From: Mesorhizobium helmanticense
GTDB taxonomy: Bacteria > Pseudomonadota > Alphaproteobacteria > Rhizobiales > Rhizobiaceae
DNA length: 64,000 bases
NCBI RefSeq assembly: GCF_003034915.1
Contig: NZ_PZJX01000014.1
Coordinates: forward strand, 62,001-126,000
Direction: 5' to 3'
The notes beneath the pieces were generated by a model. The model was not told the DNA's origin. It searched no databases and saw only the letters and a list, made by a program, of their open reading frames with translations. Below are positions 27,068 to 37,677 of this stretch, piece after piece (positions within the stretch are counted from its first letter, which is position 1; each line of letters starts with the position of its first letter). The position numbers and the translations under genes were made by a program.

Positions 27068-27853
27068 CTATCTCACGCCGATGCCGGCGGTCAGGCCGCC
27101 ATCGATCTTGTAGTCCGCGCCGGTGCAGAACCCGGCCTTCGCCGAGCACAGGAAGGCGATGAGCTCCGCTACCTCCTCCGGCTCGCCGATGCGGCCAAGC
27201 GGATGGGCCGCGCCGAAGCGCCTGTAGGCCTCTTCGACGTCGGCATCGCTGCCATTGTCGCCACGCGCCGCCTTCTCGAGGATCGGCGTGCGGATCGAGC
27301 CTGGGCTCACCGAATTGACCCGGATGCCGGCCGCCGCGTAGTCGAGCGCCAGCGAACGCGTCAGCGTGTGGATGGCGCCCTTGGTGGTGGCATAGGCGGC
27401 AACGTTCTGCTGGCAGGCGAAGCCTTGCACCGAAGCCACGTTGACGATGGCGCCGCCGCCCCGCTTGATCATTTCCGGGATGCCGAAATGCGCAGTCAGA
27501 TAGATCGATCCGACATTGACTGTCATCGCCCGGTTCCAGGTTTCCCAGTCGGTCGTCGTCGCCGTTCCGTACGGATGGACCGCGGCGGAATTGACGATGA
27601 TGTCGATGCCGCCGAACCGTTTCACGCCGGCCGCGACCGCGTCGCGAACCTGGTCGGAAACGGAGACATCCACTGTCTGCACCAGTGCATTCGCGCCGGC
27701 TTTGGTGAGGCTTTCCTGCATGGCGGCATTGGCCGCCCGGTCGATGCCGCAGGCGATAATCGCAGCGCCGCCCTGCGCCAGGCGCCTCGCTGTGGCGAGC
27801 GCGATGCCGGTCGTGCCGGTGATCAGCGCAACCTTGTTCTCAAAGTCAGACAT
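27068..27853 (-). CDS. SDR family oxidoreductase
   Basis: This 261-residue short-chain dehydrogenase has the cofactor motif 'TGTTGIALATA' (the third glycine is Ala), 'VNSAA' near residue 90, the catalytic Ser in 'VASVQG' and 'YATTKGA' with Tyr and Lys. 'SPGSIRTPI' follows. Next to a mannonate dehydratase the likely role is a fructuronate/mannonate-type or related sugar-acid oxidoreduction. Its ATG overlaps the GntR stop by 8 nt. Confidence 0.9.
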   Translation of the reverse strand: MSDFENKVALITGTTGIALATARRLAQGGAAIIACGIDRAANAAMQESLTKAGANALVQTVDVSVSDQVRDAVAAGVKRFGGIDIIVNSAAVHPYGTATTTDWETWNRAMTVNVGSIYLTAHFGIPEMIKRGGGAIVNVASVQGFACQQNVAAYATTKGAIHTLTRSLALDYAAAGIRVNSVSPGSIRTPILEKAARGDNGSDADVEEAYRRFGAAHPLGRIGEPEEVAELIAFLCSAKAGFCTGADYKIDGGLTAGIGVR

Positions 27854-28643
27854 GATGCAAATCCTTGGAAGATGTCGGGTTGGGCTGCGCCGGGATTGCC
27901 GGCGAGGTCCGGGTCCGGGCGTTTTCGAGATCGTCGGGAACGAAGCGCAGGCCGAAATCGAGATGTCGGCTCATCAGGTAGCTATAGGCGATACGGTCGC
28001 GTGCGCGCAGCGCCGCGATGATCTCGCCATGGGCGCGGCGTGTTTCACTGAGGATCGGCCGGATGGATTTGCCGACGGTCATGATGTGCAGGATGACCGG
28101 CGAGAGGAACTGATAGGTCTGTACCAGCATGCGGTTGCCGGCGAGCTTCACCAGCGCCAGGTGAAAATCGAAATCGCGCTGCGCCGCCTCCTGGACATCC
28201 TTGCTGGTTTCGATCAGGCCGTTGACCTCGTCCAGAGCGTCGAGTTCGGCGGCGCTGGCGTTGAGAATGACATGGTCGCCGATGCTCGCTTCGATGATGC
28301 GGCGAAATCCCTGGATGTCGTGGAACGAGGTCTTCGAGATATCCATCTGCGCGGCGAAAAAATTCTGGATCGCCACGTTCTGGCGATCGGCCAGCACCGC
28401 GCCGACGCGCGGCTTGGGATCGATCAGGCCATAGGTGCGGATGGTGCGCAGCGCTTCGCGGATCGTGTTGCGGCTGGCGCCGAACAATTCGCAAAGCTCC
28501 CGTTCGGTGGGCAGGACGTCGCCGACGGACATGGCGCGATTGCGGATGAGGTCGAGGATCTGCCGCACGGTCTGGTCGACGGCCGAGCTGCTGACCCCGG
28601 CATCTTCCGTCGCTTCCGCCCGGTCCTGACCAGTCTGCTCCAA
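27846..28643 (-). CDS. GntR (FadR subfamily) transcriptional regulator
   Basis: The 265-residue regulator has a winged helix ('FGASRNTIREALRTIRTYGL', about residues 55-75) and an FCD domain with 'DFDFHLALVKLAGN' as the metal-binding helix. The start is a TTG at 28643 supported by GAGGAG 8 nt upstream. It heads the operon with the SDR, mannonate dehydratase and RraA genes and faces uxuA. It probably controls both sides through matching TTGTTGGACCA sites in the divergent gap, as UxuR/ExuR-type repressors do. Confidence 0.9.
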   Translation of the reverse strand: MEQTGQDRAEATEDAGVSSSAVDQTVRQILDLIRNRAMSVGDVLPTERELCELFGASRNTIREALRTIRTYGLIDPKPRVGAVLADRQNVAIQNFFAAQMDISKTSFHDIQGFRRIIEASIGDHVILNASAAELDALDEVNGLIETSKDVQEAAQRDFDFHLALVKLAGNRMLVQTYQFLSPVILHIMTVGKSIRPILSETRRAHGEIIAALRARDRIAYSYLMSRHLDFGLRFVPDDLENARTRTSPAIPAQPNPTSSKDLHHV

Positions 28644-28662
28644 TGGGATGTCTCCTCGCTAT

Positions 28663-28780
28663 TTGTTGGACCAGTACTAAGGTCAAATGGGTAATAAATC
28701 AACGGCACGCTGTCAAAACGACCTGAAGCGGTTGATACGAGCCGCATTCTAGCGTGTTGACAGCACTGTGGTCCAACAAT
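28663..28780. promoter_or_regulatory. Two inverted TTGTTGGACCA sites in the divergent promoter region
   Basis: TTGTTGGACCA at 28663-28673 recurs exactly, in opposite orientation, at 28770-28780 (TGGTCCAACAA). One copy lies next to the start of each divergent operon (20 bp before gntR, 31 bp before uxuA). The TGG..CCA character fits FadR-type GntR sites. The two copies 96 bp apart could allow a DNA loop or independent repression. Confidence 0.6.
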
Positions 28781-28810
28781 ATGGTCGCCCTCTCACATTT
28801 AGGAGGCCTT

Positions 28811-29995
28811 ATGGAACAGTGCTGGCGCTGGTATGGACCGGACGACCCGGTGACGCTCGATCATGTCAAGCAGGCAGGTGCGACAGGCGTGGTTTCGGCC
28901 CTGCACGATATCTATGATGGCCGCGCCTGGCCGCTCGAGAGCATTCAGGCGCGCAAGCGGATCATCGAGGCGGCAGGGCTGACCTGGTCGGTCGTCGAGA
29001 GCATCCCGGTCCATAATTCCTTCAAGATCGGCGCACCGGAACGCGTGCGCTATGCCGGCTATTATCGCGACAGCATCCGAGCGCTTGCGAAGTCCGGCAT
29101 CGCGACGATCTGCTACAATTTCATGCCCGTGGTCGACTGGACCCGCACCGATCTGGCCTACCGGCTGCCGACGACGGGTTATGCCTTGCGTTTCGATGCG
29201 ATTGATTTCGCGGCCTATGACTTGTTCGTGTTGAAGCGCGGGAATGCCGAGGCAGGCTACAGCGCCGCCCGCATCGCCGAGGCGGAAGCGCGGCTGAAGG
29301 AGCTGAGCGCCGAGAAGATCGACCAGATCGAGCGCAACCTCATCGCCGGCCTGCCGGCGACCGAGCGCAGCTACAACCGCGACAGTTTTCGCGAGGCATT
29401 GGCGGAATATGATGCGATCGGGCCGAAGGAATTGCGTGACAACCTTGCCTGGTTCCTGCGCGAGATCATTCCTGTGGCCGAAGAGGAAGGAGTGCGCATG
29501 TGCATCCATCCCGACGACCCGCCCTTCTCGCTCTATGGCCTGCCGCGCATCGTCTCGACCGCCGAGGATGCGCGCTTCATCCTCAACGCCGTTGATAGCC
29601 TAGCCAACGGCCTGACGTTCTGCACCGGTTCCTATGGCACACGCGCCGATAACGACATTGTCGCCATGGTCAAGGAGTTCGCCGACCGTATCCATTTCGT
29701 CCATCTGCGCAACATCACCATCGAGGACGACGGCTCCTTCTATGAGGCCGAGCATCTCGAGGGCGGCACCGACATGGCGCACGTCATCCTCGCCTTGATG
29801 CAGGAGGAAGCGCGCCGTCGCAAGGAGGGCCGCGCCGACTGGCAAATTCCGATGCGACCGGACCATGGCCACCTGCTCGCCGACGATATCGGCAAGACCA
29901 GGATCAACCCCGGTTACTCCTTGATCGGCCGGCTGAAAGGCCTCGCCGAGCTGCGCGGCATCATGCGCGCCGTGGAGCGGTTCGGCTTGGCTTGA
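28811..29995 (+). CDS. uxuA: Mannonate dehydratase UxuA
   Basis: UxuA converts D-mannonate to 2-keto-3-deoxy-D-gluconate in hexuronate breakdown. The product is 394 residues, the same length I recall for E. coli UxuA. It has '[16 protein letters not shown]' at the N-terminus, '[17 protein letters not shown]' near residue 100, '[18 protein letters not shown]', 'FVHLRNI' and 'MRPDHGH', matching the metal-binding His/Cys/Asp set of the family. AGGAGG lies 4 nt before the ATG. First gene of a plus-strand operon divergent from gntR. Confidence 0.95.
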   Translation: MEQCWRWYGPDDPVTLDHVKQAGATGVVSALHDIYDGRAWPLESIQARKRIIEAAGLTWSVVESIPVHNSFKIGAPERVRYAGYYRDSIRALAKSGIATICYNFMPVVDWTRTDLAYRLPTTGYALRFDAIDFAAYDLFVLKRGNAEAGYSAARIAEAEARLKELSAEKIDQIERNLIAGLPATERSYNRDSFREALAEYDAIGPKELRDNLAWFLREIIPVAEEEGVRMCIHPDDPPFSLYGLPRIVSTAEDARFILNAVDSLANGLTFCTGSYGTRADNDIVAMVKEFADRIHFVHLRNITIEDDGSFYEAEHLEGGTDMAHVILALMQEEARRRKEGRADWQIPMRPDHGHLLADDIGKTRINPGYSLIGRLKGLAELRGIMRAVERFGLA

Positions 29996-30114
29996 GAGTC
30001 TCGGCGATAAACGATCGCTGTTTGCGTATGTAAAAACTATTTGTCTAGGTGAAAATACCTGCTACTAAAGCGGGCCGGACACGCATGCCCGGTTCCAGGG
30101 AGGAATTGCCTGAA

Positions 30115-31263
30115 ATGACAAGACTGCGCGGTCTTGCGTGGGATCATCGACGTTGCTGGGGTCCGCTCGACGCCAGCGTCGGGCCGTATTGCGCCGCCAA
30201 TCCTGGCCTAGAAATCGAATGGGACCGCCGCAGCCTCTATGAATTCGGCGAGGGCGCGCTCGGCCCGGTGCTCGGCACCTACGATCTGGTTGTCTTCGAT
30301 CATCCCTTCATCGGCGATATCGCGCAGGGCGAGTTGATGGTGCCGTTCGATGCCTATTTGTCGGCCGAGCAAATCCGCTTCTTCGAGGACGATTCAGTCG
30401 GTGCGTCCTGGCGCTCCTACGAGAAGAATGGACGCCAGTGGGCGTTGCCCATCGATGCTGCCTGCCAGGTCGCCTCCTATCGTCCGGATCTTCTGGAACG
30501 CTACGGATCGGTGCCGCGCACGCATGAAGAGGTGGTCGACCTTGGCCGCAATGCGCGCAAGGACGGCAAATCGCTTGGCCTGCCGTTCGTGCCGACGGAC
30601 GCCATGTGCATGCTTTTGACCCTTGGTCATCCGCGGGAGGATGGCGAGCAATTCATTGCAAGGGAAATGGTCGAGCAAGCCATCGCGCAACTGCGCGAAC
30701 TTGCGGCGCTATCGCATCCGAATTCGTCGAAATGGAACCCGATCCGCTGCTATGACCACATGATCGCGCATGACGACGTGGTCTATGTGCCATTCGCCTT
30801 CGGCTATGTGAACTATTCCGCGAAAACCGACAGGCCGTATCTACGCTTTGCCGACGTGCCGACAGCGCACTCCGCCGGCGCCCTGCTTGGTGGCGCCGGT
30901 ATCGGCGTCAGCGCCCGGTCGAAGCACCAGCAGGCGGCCATCGACTACGCGCTTTTCCTGTGTTCACCGCAGTATCAGCGTGGCGACTATGTCAGGGCAG
31001 GCGGACAGCCGGGATCGCTGGCCGCCTGGAAGGACGCCGGGGTGAACGACCTTTCCGGGAATTTCTTCACCTCGACGCTGCAGACGATCAGCTCCTCCTA
31101 CCTGCGTCCGACGCATCCTGGCTTCATCGCCTTCTTCCGCGAATGTGCGCCATATGCGGCCGCTGCCATTGCCGGCGGCATCCCGGCAGCCGAACTCGCC
31201 GACCATGTGAACCGCCTCTACCGTGAAACCAGGCAAGGCCAACCCCAGCGGAGCGTCGCGTGA
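30115..31263 (+). CDS. Extracellular solute-binding-like protein without signal peptide
   Basis: The 382-residue protein resembles group 1 sugar-binding proteins ('WALPIDAACQVASYRPDLLE' near residue 117, 'GYVNYSAKTDRPYLRF', 'GGAGIGVSARSKHQQAAIDYALFL'). It begins MTRLRGLAWDHRRCWGPL with no hydrophobic signal, so it should stay in the cytoplasm. The ATG at 30115 follows GGGAGGAA; frames further upstream add no signal either. No permease or ATPase of the matching type is adjacent; the next gene is an IclR regulator that overlaps it. It could be a cytosolic ligand buffer or co-sensor, but that is a guess. The fold call is by eye. Confidence 0.75.
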   Translation: MTRLRGLAWDHRRCWGPLDASVGPYCAANPGLEIEWDRRSLYEFGEGALGPVLGTYDLVVFDHPFIGDIAQGELMVPFDAYLSAEQIRFFEDDSVGASWRSYEKNGRQWALPIDAACQVASYRPDLLERYGSVPRTHEEVVDLGRNARKDGKSLGLPFVPTDAMCMLLTLGHPREDGEQFIAREMVEQAIAQLRELAALSHPNSSKWNPIRCYDHMIAHDDVVYVPFAFGYVNYSAKTDRPYLRFADVPTAHSAGALLGGAGIGVSARSKHQQAAIDYALFLCSPQYQRGDYVRAGGQPGSLAAWKDAGVNDLSGNFFTSTLQTISSSYLRPTHPGFIAFFRECAPYAAAAIAGGIPAAELADHVNRLYRETRQGQPQRSVA

Positions 31264-32114
31264 TGGCCGCCAGCGTTGCCGAAACGCTCGACGAAGGCGA
31301 AGGTGGCCGCAACGGCTATCGCGTGCCGGCGGTGGAGAAGGCCCTCGACGTTCTGGAGTTCATGGCTTCGAGCGCCGAAACGCTGACCCAGACCGAGATC
31401 GCGGCCGGCCTGGGGCGTTCCATTCACGAAATCTACCGCATCCTGCTTCTCTTGGAGAAACGCGGCTACATCTTCCGCACGCAATCGGACCGCTTCCGGC
31501 TGTCGCTAAAGCTGTTCGAACTGGCGCATATGCATCCGCCGGTAAACCGGCTCGTCGAATGCGCGCTGCCGGTGATGCGCGAATTGACCGCCAATGCCGA
31601 TCAAAGCTGTCACCTGGTGGTGCGCGAAGGACAGAATGCGCTGGTGGTGCTGCAGATCGATTCGCCGCTGCCGATGCGCTACTCGGTGGCACTTGGGTCG
31701 CATTTTCCGATCCTCGAAACCAGTTCCGGCGCGGTGCTGCTCGCCCATTCGAACCGGGCCGAGCGCGACCGCATCGTCGAGCGCATCGTGGCCGCCGGCG
31801 AAGGCCAGGGCACACGGGCCGAAATCGAGGCACGGCTGAATGAGGTCGCCAGCCTCGGTTACGAGATGCGCGCCTCATTGGCCGTCGAGGCCTGCACCAA
31901 TATCTCGATGCCGGTGCGCGACCACACCGGCGCCGTTATCGCCGCGCTGACGGTGCCGCTGTTGCCGCAAAAGGCGGCGCGGTTCGATCGGCAAACCGTC
32001 TTCGAACGCACCTGCGCCGCCGCCGAGAAGATCTCGGCGGCACTCGGCTGGGGCGAATCCACCCCTTCGTTACGTGCCGACCCGGAACGGCGGGATTACC
32101 CGTTCAGCGACTGA
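31263..32114 (+). CDS. IclR family transcriptional regulator
   Basis: This 283-residue regulator has an N-terminal winged helix ('YRVPAVEKALDVLEFMAS', then 'LTQTEIAAGLGRSIHEIYRILLLLEKRGYI') and a C-terminal IclR effector domain ('SCHLVVREGQNALVVLQID', 'SSGAVLLAHS', 'ACTNISMPVRDHTGAVIAALTVP'). Its ATG overlaps the preceding stop (TGATG). It lies 28 bp before the Rbs-type transporter operon and likely controls it in response to a catabolic intermediate. Confidence 0.92.
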   Translation: MAASVAETLDEGEGGRNGYRVPAVEKALDVLEFMASSAETLTQTEIAAGLGRSIHEIYRILLLLEKRGYIFRTQSDRFRLSLKLFELAHMHPPVNRLVECALPVMRELTANADQSCHLVVREGQNALVVLQIDSPLPMRYSVALGSHFPILETSSGAVLLAHSNRAERDRIVERIVAAGEGQGTRAEIEARLNEVASLGYEMRASLAVEACTNISMPVRDHTGAVIAALTVPLLPQKAARFDRQTVFERTCAAAEKISAALGWGESTPSLRADPERRDYPFSD

Positions 32115-32142
32115 CAAAAACGATAAACCTGGGAGAAGAAAC

Positions 32143-33174
32143 ATGCAGTGGTCCAAGTCAATCCTGTTTGCATCCGCGGCCGTGCTGGCCTTGAGTGCGG
32201 CGGCTACGCATGCCGAGAACATGCCAAAGCGCATCGGCTACGTCACCAATTACGCCACCCATGAGTGGTATCAGAACGTCATCAAGGGCATGAAGGCTCA
32301 CGGCAAGGAACTCGGCATCGAGGTCGAGGTACAGGACGCCAATCTCGACATAGCCAAGCAGGTCGCCGCGGCCGAGGACTTTATCGCCAAGGGCGTTGAC
32401 GTGCTGATTATCACCCCGGTGAATGAAGAGGGTGTGGTGCCGCTGCTGCGTCAAGCCAAAGCCGCCAACGTCCCGGTGGTGCTTGAAGGCAACCCGGTCA
32501 AGGGCATGACCACCATGGTCGCGATCTGCGATTATGACACCGGCTATTTCTCCGGCGTCGAGGCTGGCAAATACGCCAAGGAAAAGCTCGGCGGCACCGC
32601 CAAGGTGATGAATGTCGGCCTGCCGCTGCTGTCGGCAACCGTGCTGCGCTCGCAGGGCTTCATGGATGGGCTGAAAACCATCATCCCTGATGCGGTTATG
32701 GTCCACGACCTCGACGGCGGCGGCAACCCGGACCGCGCGCTCGAAGTGTCCTCGGCGGCGCTGGCCAAGAACGCCGATATCAACATCATCTACGGCATCA
32801 ACGACTCGTCGTCGCTCGGTGGCCTGCAGGCCTGGAAAGCGGCAGGGAAGTCGCAGGATGGCCTGTTGACGGTCGGCACCGGCGGCGAGGGACTTGCCTT
32901 CATAAACGCAATGCAGAACGAGCCTTCCTACCGCATCGAGGCCGCGATGTTCCCGGAAAAGGAAGGCTTTACCGCCATCGACGCCGCGGTGAAGCTCTTC
33001 AACAACGAGGAAGTGCCGGAGCACATCGTTAGCCCGACCGCACCGATGAACGGCGACGACTGGAAGAAATACTACGACTATGACGGCACCACCCGCACCA
33101 TCAAATGGGATGCCGTCAACGCGCTGCAGCCGCCGGCAAAGTGCATGAAGACCTCCGCCGACCTGAAGAAGTAG
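32143..33174 (+). CDS. Sugar ABC transporter substrate-binding protein (RbsB/periplasmic binding protein type 1)
   Basis: This 343-residue periplasmic protein has a signal peptide (MQWSKSILFASAAVLALSAAATHA). The two-lobe Rbs-type pattern is clear: 'GYVTNYATHEWYQNVIKGMK', 'AEDFIAKGVDVLIITPVNEE', 'VPVVLEGNPV' and 'IIYGINDSSSLGGLQAWKAAG'. It binds a pentose, hexose or cyclitol; the ligand cannot be read off. GGGAGAAGAA precedes the ATG. A strong hairpin directly after it probably keeps its transcript more abundant than the rest of the operon. Confidence 0.94.
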   Translation: MQWSKSILFASAAVLALSAAATHAENMPKRIGYVTNYATHEWYQNVIKGMKAHGKELGIEVEVQDANLDIAKQVAAAEDFIAKGVDVLIITPVNEEGVVPLLRQAKAANVPVVLEGNPVKGMTTMVAICDYDTGYFSGVEAGKYAKEKLGGTAKVMNVGLPLLSATVLRSQGFMDGLKTIIPDAVMVHDLDGGGNPDRALEVSSAALAKNADINIIYGINDSSSLGGLQAWKAAGKSQDGLLTVGTGGEGLAFINAMQNEPSYRIEAAMFPEKEGFTAIDAAVKLFNNEEVPEHIVSPTAPMNGDDWKKYYDYDGTTRTIKWDAVNALQPPAKCMKTSADLKK

Positions 33175-33184
33175 GGTCCCGGAT

Positions 33185-33211
33185 TGCCCTTCCCGCTCGG
33201 CGGGAAGGGCA
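33185..33211 (+). promoter_or_regulatory. 12-bp perfect stem-loop after the binding-protein gene
   Basis: TGCCCTTCCCGC and GCGGGAAGGGCA pair perfectly around the loop TCG, starting 10 nt after the stop codon. No U-tract follows, so it is more likely an mRNA-stabilising or partial-attenuation hairpin than a full terminator, as is common between binding-protein and permease genes. Confidence 0.75.
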
Positions 33212-33304
33212 GCGGGACGGATGCCGACGGCAAAACAGGTCAACTGTCCTGTTTAGGCGGCAGGTCTCCAAATGGCGACGGCACCGATGCCGCCCGGAAA
33301 TGAA

Positions 33305-34283
33305 ATGGAAATGAGCGAGCTTACACACGCCTCCGCGCCCAGACGTTCCATTGGCGGCCAGCTTCTGGGCAGCAGCCAGCTCGTGCTCGGGCTCATCCTG
33401 GCCGCGCTCTGCATCGCCATCTCGATCGCGGCGCCACAGTTCTACTCCGAGGCCAATATCATCGCCATTCTGCGCCAATGCGCGCTGGTGCTGATCGTCG
33501 CCTCGGGCATGACCATGCTGATCATCACCGCCGAGGTCGATCTGTCGGTCGGTGCGTCGCTCGCCTTTGTCGGCTGTATCGGCATGGCCGTGCTCAATTC
33601 GACGCACAGTCTCGCGCTCGGCATGCTGGCGGCACTCGCCTTTGCCGGCGGCGTCGGCCTGTTCAATGGTCTGGTCGTCACCAGGCTCAGAGTGAACTCG
33701 CTGATCGCCACCATCGGCACGATGATGATGCTGCAGGGCGGCGTCTATCTGTTCACGCGCGAGGCGGTGCAGAACCACAATCGGCTGGTGAGCTTTACAG
33801 ATCTCGGCGCCGGCTATGTCGGCGCGGTGCCGGTGCCCGTGATCCTGGCGGCGCTGATCTTTGTGGTTGCCTATGTGACGCTGCGCTTCACCACGCTCGG
33901 CCGTTACCTCTATGCGGTCGGCGCCAACGAAAAGGCGGTGCGCCTGTCCGGCCTGCGCTCGGAGCGCCTCAAGCTGTTTGCCTTCGTCGTCACGGGCCTC
34001 TGCGTCGGTGTCGCCGGCATGATCCTGTCGTCGCTGATGAATGCCGGACAGCCGACCGCCGGGCGCGGCTTCGAACTGACGGTGATCGCCGCCGTCATCC
34101 TCGGCGGCACCAGCTTGCTCGGCGGCCGCGGCTCGCTATTCGGCACATTGCTCGGCGTGCTGGTGCTCAAGGTGATCGACAACGGCATCATCATTCTCGG
34201 CTGGAACCAGGATCTGCAGATGGTGGTGCCGGGCGTCGTCATCATCCTGGCAACCTATCTCGACATCATCCGGAACAGAGCCA

Positions 34284-34294
<11 letters not shown>
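33305..34294 (+). CDS. Sugar ABC transporter permease (RbsC type)
   Basis: The inner-membrane permease is about 329 residues with eight to ten helices. The family motifs 'TEVDLSVGASLAF'-like (written ITAEVDLSVGAS), 'NGLVVTRLRVNSLIATIGTM' and 'YLYAVGANEKAVRLSGL' are present. Start is uncertain: ATGs at 33272, 33305 and 33311 are in frame and none has a strong ribosome site. The end overlaps the ATPase gene by 11 nt. One of two permeases in this operon, suggesting a heterodimeric pore. Confidence 0.9.
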
Positions 34295-35816
<1,522 letters not shown>

Positions 35817-35873
35817 GACCATGATGCTTCATTACAGCAGCGATCGGCCCTACTTCTTCGAAGGGAGCAAGCA

Positions 35874-36869
35874 ATGAGCCTTGCAAGCACGGCTTCCCTC
35901 AAAGACCAGCCGTCCATGCTGGCGCGGCTCTTCGCCCGGCAGGAACTGGCGCTGCTCGCCTGCCTCATCCTGGTGCTGGCGTTCTTCTCGGTCACGGTCG
36001 AGAATTTCCTCTCTGTGCGCAACTTGACCAACGTGCTTGGCCAGGCGTCGTTGCCGCTGATCGCCGGCATTGGCTGTGCCATCGTCTTCATTTCCGGTGA
36101 GGTCGACATTTCGATCGGCTCGCTGCTCGCCACCATTGCCCTGCCGCTGATCATCATCATGAACGACACCAACTCATTGCTGGTTGGTGTAAGCGGCGCG
36201 CTGCTGTTCGGCCTGATCGTCGGCGTGGTGAACGGCTATCTCACCGCCTATGCCGGCATCAACTCGCTGATCGTGACGCTGGGCACGATGTTCATCATGC
36301 GCGGCGGCGTCTACCTCTACACCGGCCAGCGCGCCATCCCGGACGATGCCAGCCTCGACAGCTTCATCGCGCTGTCCGATGGCCGCCTGTTCAACGTCAT
36401 CCCGTATTCGGCCGTCATCGCCATCGTTTTGCTCGCCGCCTTCGCCTACATGATGCAGCACCGGCCGTTCGGGCGGCAGATCTATGCCGTCGGCGGCAAC
36501 CAGGAAGTGGCGCGGCTGGCGGGTTATGACGTGCGGCGCGTGAAGTTCATCTGCTTCATCATCAGCGCGCTGCTGGCGACGGTTGCCGGCATTATCCTGG
36601 CAGCGCGTGTCGGCTCGGCGCAACATACGGCAGGATTGAATTTCGAATTCCAGGTCGTCGCCGCGACGGTGCTCGGCGGTGTCAGCCTTGCCGGCGGCAT
36701 CGGCAGCCTGAGCGGCATGGCGCTCGGCGTGCTGATCCTGCAATTCCTGTCCAATGGCCTGCGCGGTCTTGGCCTGCCGACCGAATGGCAACTGGTCATC
36801 ACCGGCATGATCATCATCGCGGCTGTCGCCTTTGACGAAGCAAAGCGCCGGCGCGCGAATGGAGGCTGA
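35874..36869 (+). CDS. Sugar ABC transporter permease (RbsC type), second
   Basis: The 331-residue permease reads 'ISGEVDISIGSLLA', 'NGYLTAYAGINSLIVTLGTM' and 'QIYAVGGNQEVARLAGYDVR', matching the BPD_transp_2 family. AAGGGAG lies before the ATG. It follows the ATPase after a 57-bp gap and runs directly into the SDR gene, whose start is 2 nt after its stop. It completes the SBP-permease-ATPase-permease set. Confidence 0.93.
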   Translation: MSLASTASLKDQPSMLARLFARQELALLACLILVLAFFSVTVENFLSVRNLTNVLGQASLPLIAGIGCAIVFISGEVDISIGSLLATIALPLIIIMNDTNSLLVGVSGALLFGLIVGVVNGYLTAYAGINSLIVTLGTMFIMRGGVYLYTGQRAIPDDASLDSFIALSDGRLFNVIPYSAVIAIVLLAAFAYMMQHRPFGRQIYAVGGNQEVARLAGYDVRRVKFICFIISALLATVAGIILAARVGSAQHTAGLNFEFQVVAATVLGGVSLAGGIGSLSGMALGVLILQFLSNGLRGLGLPTEWQLVITGMIIIAAVAFDEAKRRRANGG

Positions 36870-36870
36870 C

Positions 36871-37656
36871 ATGGCTCGTCTTGAAGGAAAAACCGCCGTC
36901 ATCACCGGCGCCGCCGACGGCATTGGCCACGCGATCGCCGAGGCCATGGCGCGAGAGGGCGCGCATGTCTTCCTCGGCGACATCGCCGACAAGGCCGGCG
37001 AAGATTTCGCCGCTGCACTGCGCGCGGCCGGCCACCATGCCGACTATGTGCACTGCGACGTGTCGCAGGAAGCCGATATTGCCCGCCTCATTGACAGCGC
37101 TGTCAAGAAGACGCGGCGCCTCGACATCATGGTCAACAACGCCGCCATCGCCATTGGCGGCATGCCTGTGCATGAGATGACGGACGAGCAGTGGCACCGG
37201 CTGATCGCGGTCAACCTGACCAGCGTGTTTCGCGGCTGCAAATTTGCCCTGCCTTACATGATCGCGCAAAAGTCGGGCTCGATCATCAACATGGCCTCGG
37301 CGCAGGGTCACATCGGCCTCGATGGCTGGACCGCCTATGCTGGCGCCAAGGGCGCGGTGATGGCGATGACGCGCCAGATGGCGGTCGAGTTCGGCCCCAT
37401 GAACATCCGCGTCAACTCGATCTCGCCGGGCACCATCAACACGCCGATGAACGACAAATTGATCAAGGAGATCGGCGGCAACCTGGCCAAGGCCTGGGTC
37501 AAGATGCATCCGCTCGGCCGTATCGGCGAGCCTTCCGAAGTGGCCGAGGCCGCCGTCTATCTCGCCTCGGATGCCGCCGGCTTCACCACCGGCACCGACC
37601 TGCGCGTCGACGGCGGGCTGACCGCGGCACCCCGCTACGTTCCTGAACTGCTGTGA
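36871..37656 (+). CDS. SDR family oxidoreductase
   Basis: This 261-residue short-chain dehydrogenase has 'TGAADGIGHAIA' for cofactor binding, 'DVSQEADI', 'NNAAIAIGG', the catalytic Ser in 'MASAQGHIG' and 'YAGAKGA' with Tyr and Lys. GGAGG precedes the ATG at 36871. It directly follows a sugar permease, so oxidation of the imported sugar or polyol to a lactone or ketone is likely its first step. The lactonase encoded at the operon's end would then open a lactone. Confidence 0.92.
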   Translation: MARLEGKTAVITGAADGIGHAIAEAMAREGAHVFLGDIADKAGEDFAAALRAAGHHADYVHCDVSQEADIARLIDSAVKKTRRLDIMVNNAAIAIGGMPVHEMTDEQWHRLIAVNLTSVFRGCKFALPYMIAQKSGSIINMASAQGHIGLDGWTAYAGAKGAVMAMTRQMAVEFGPMNIRVNSISPGTINTPMNDKLIKEIGGNLAKAWVKMHPLGRIGEPSEVAEAAVYLASDAAGFTTGTDLRVDGGLTAAPRYVPELL

Positions 37657-37677
37657 AAACACGAAACGAGACATGAA

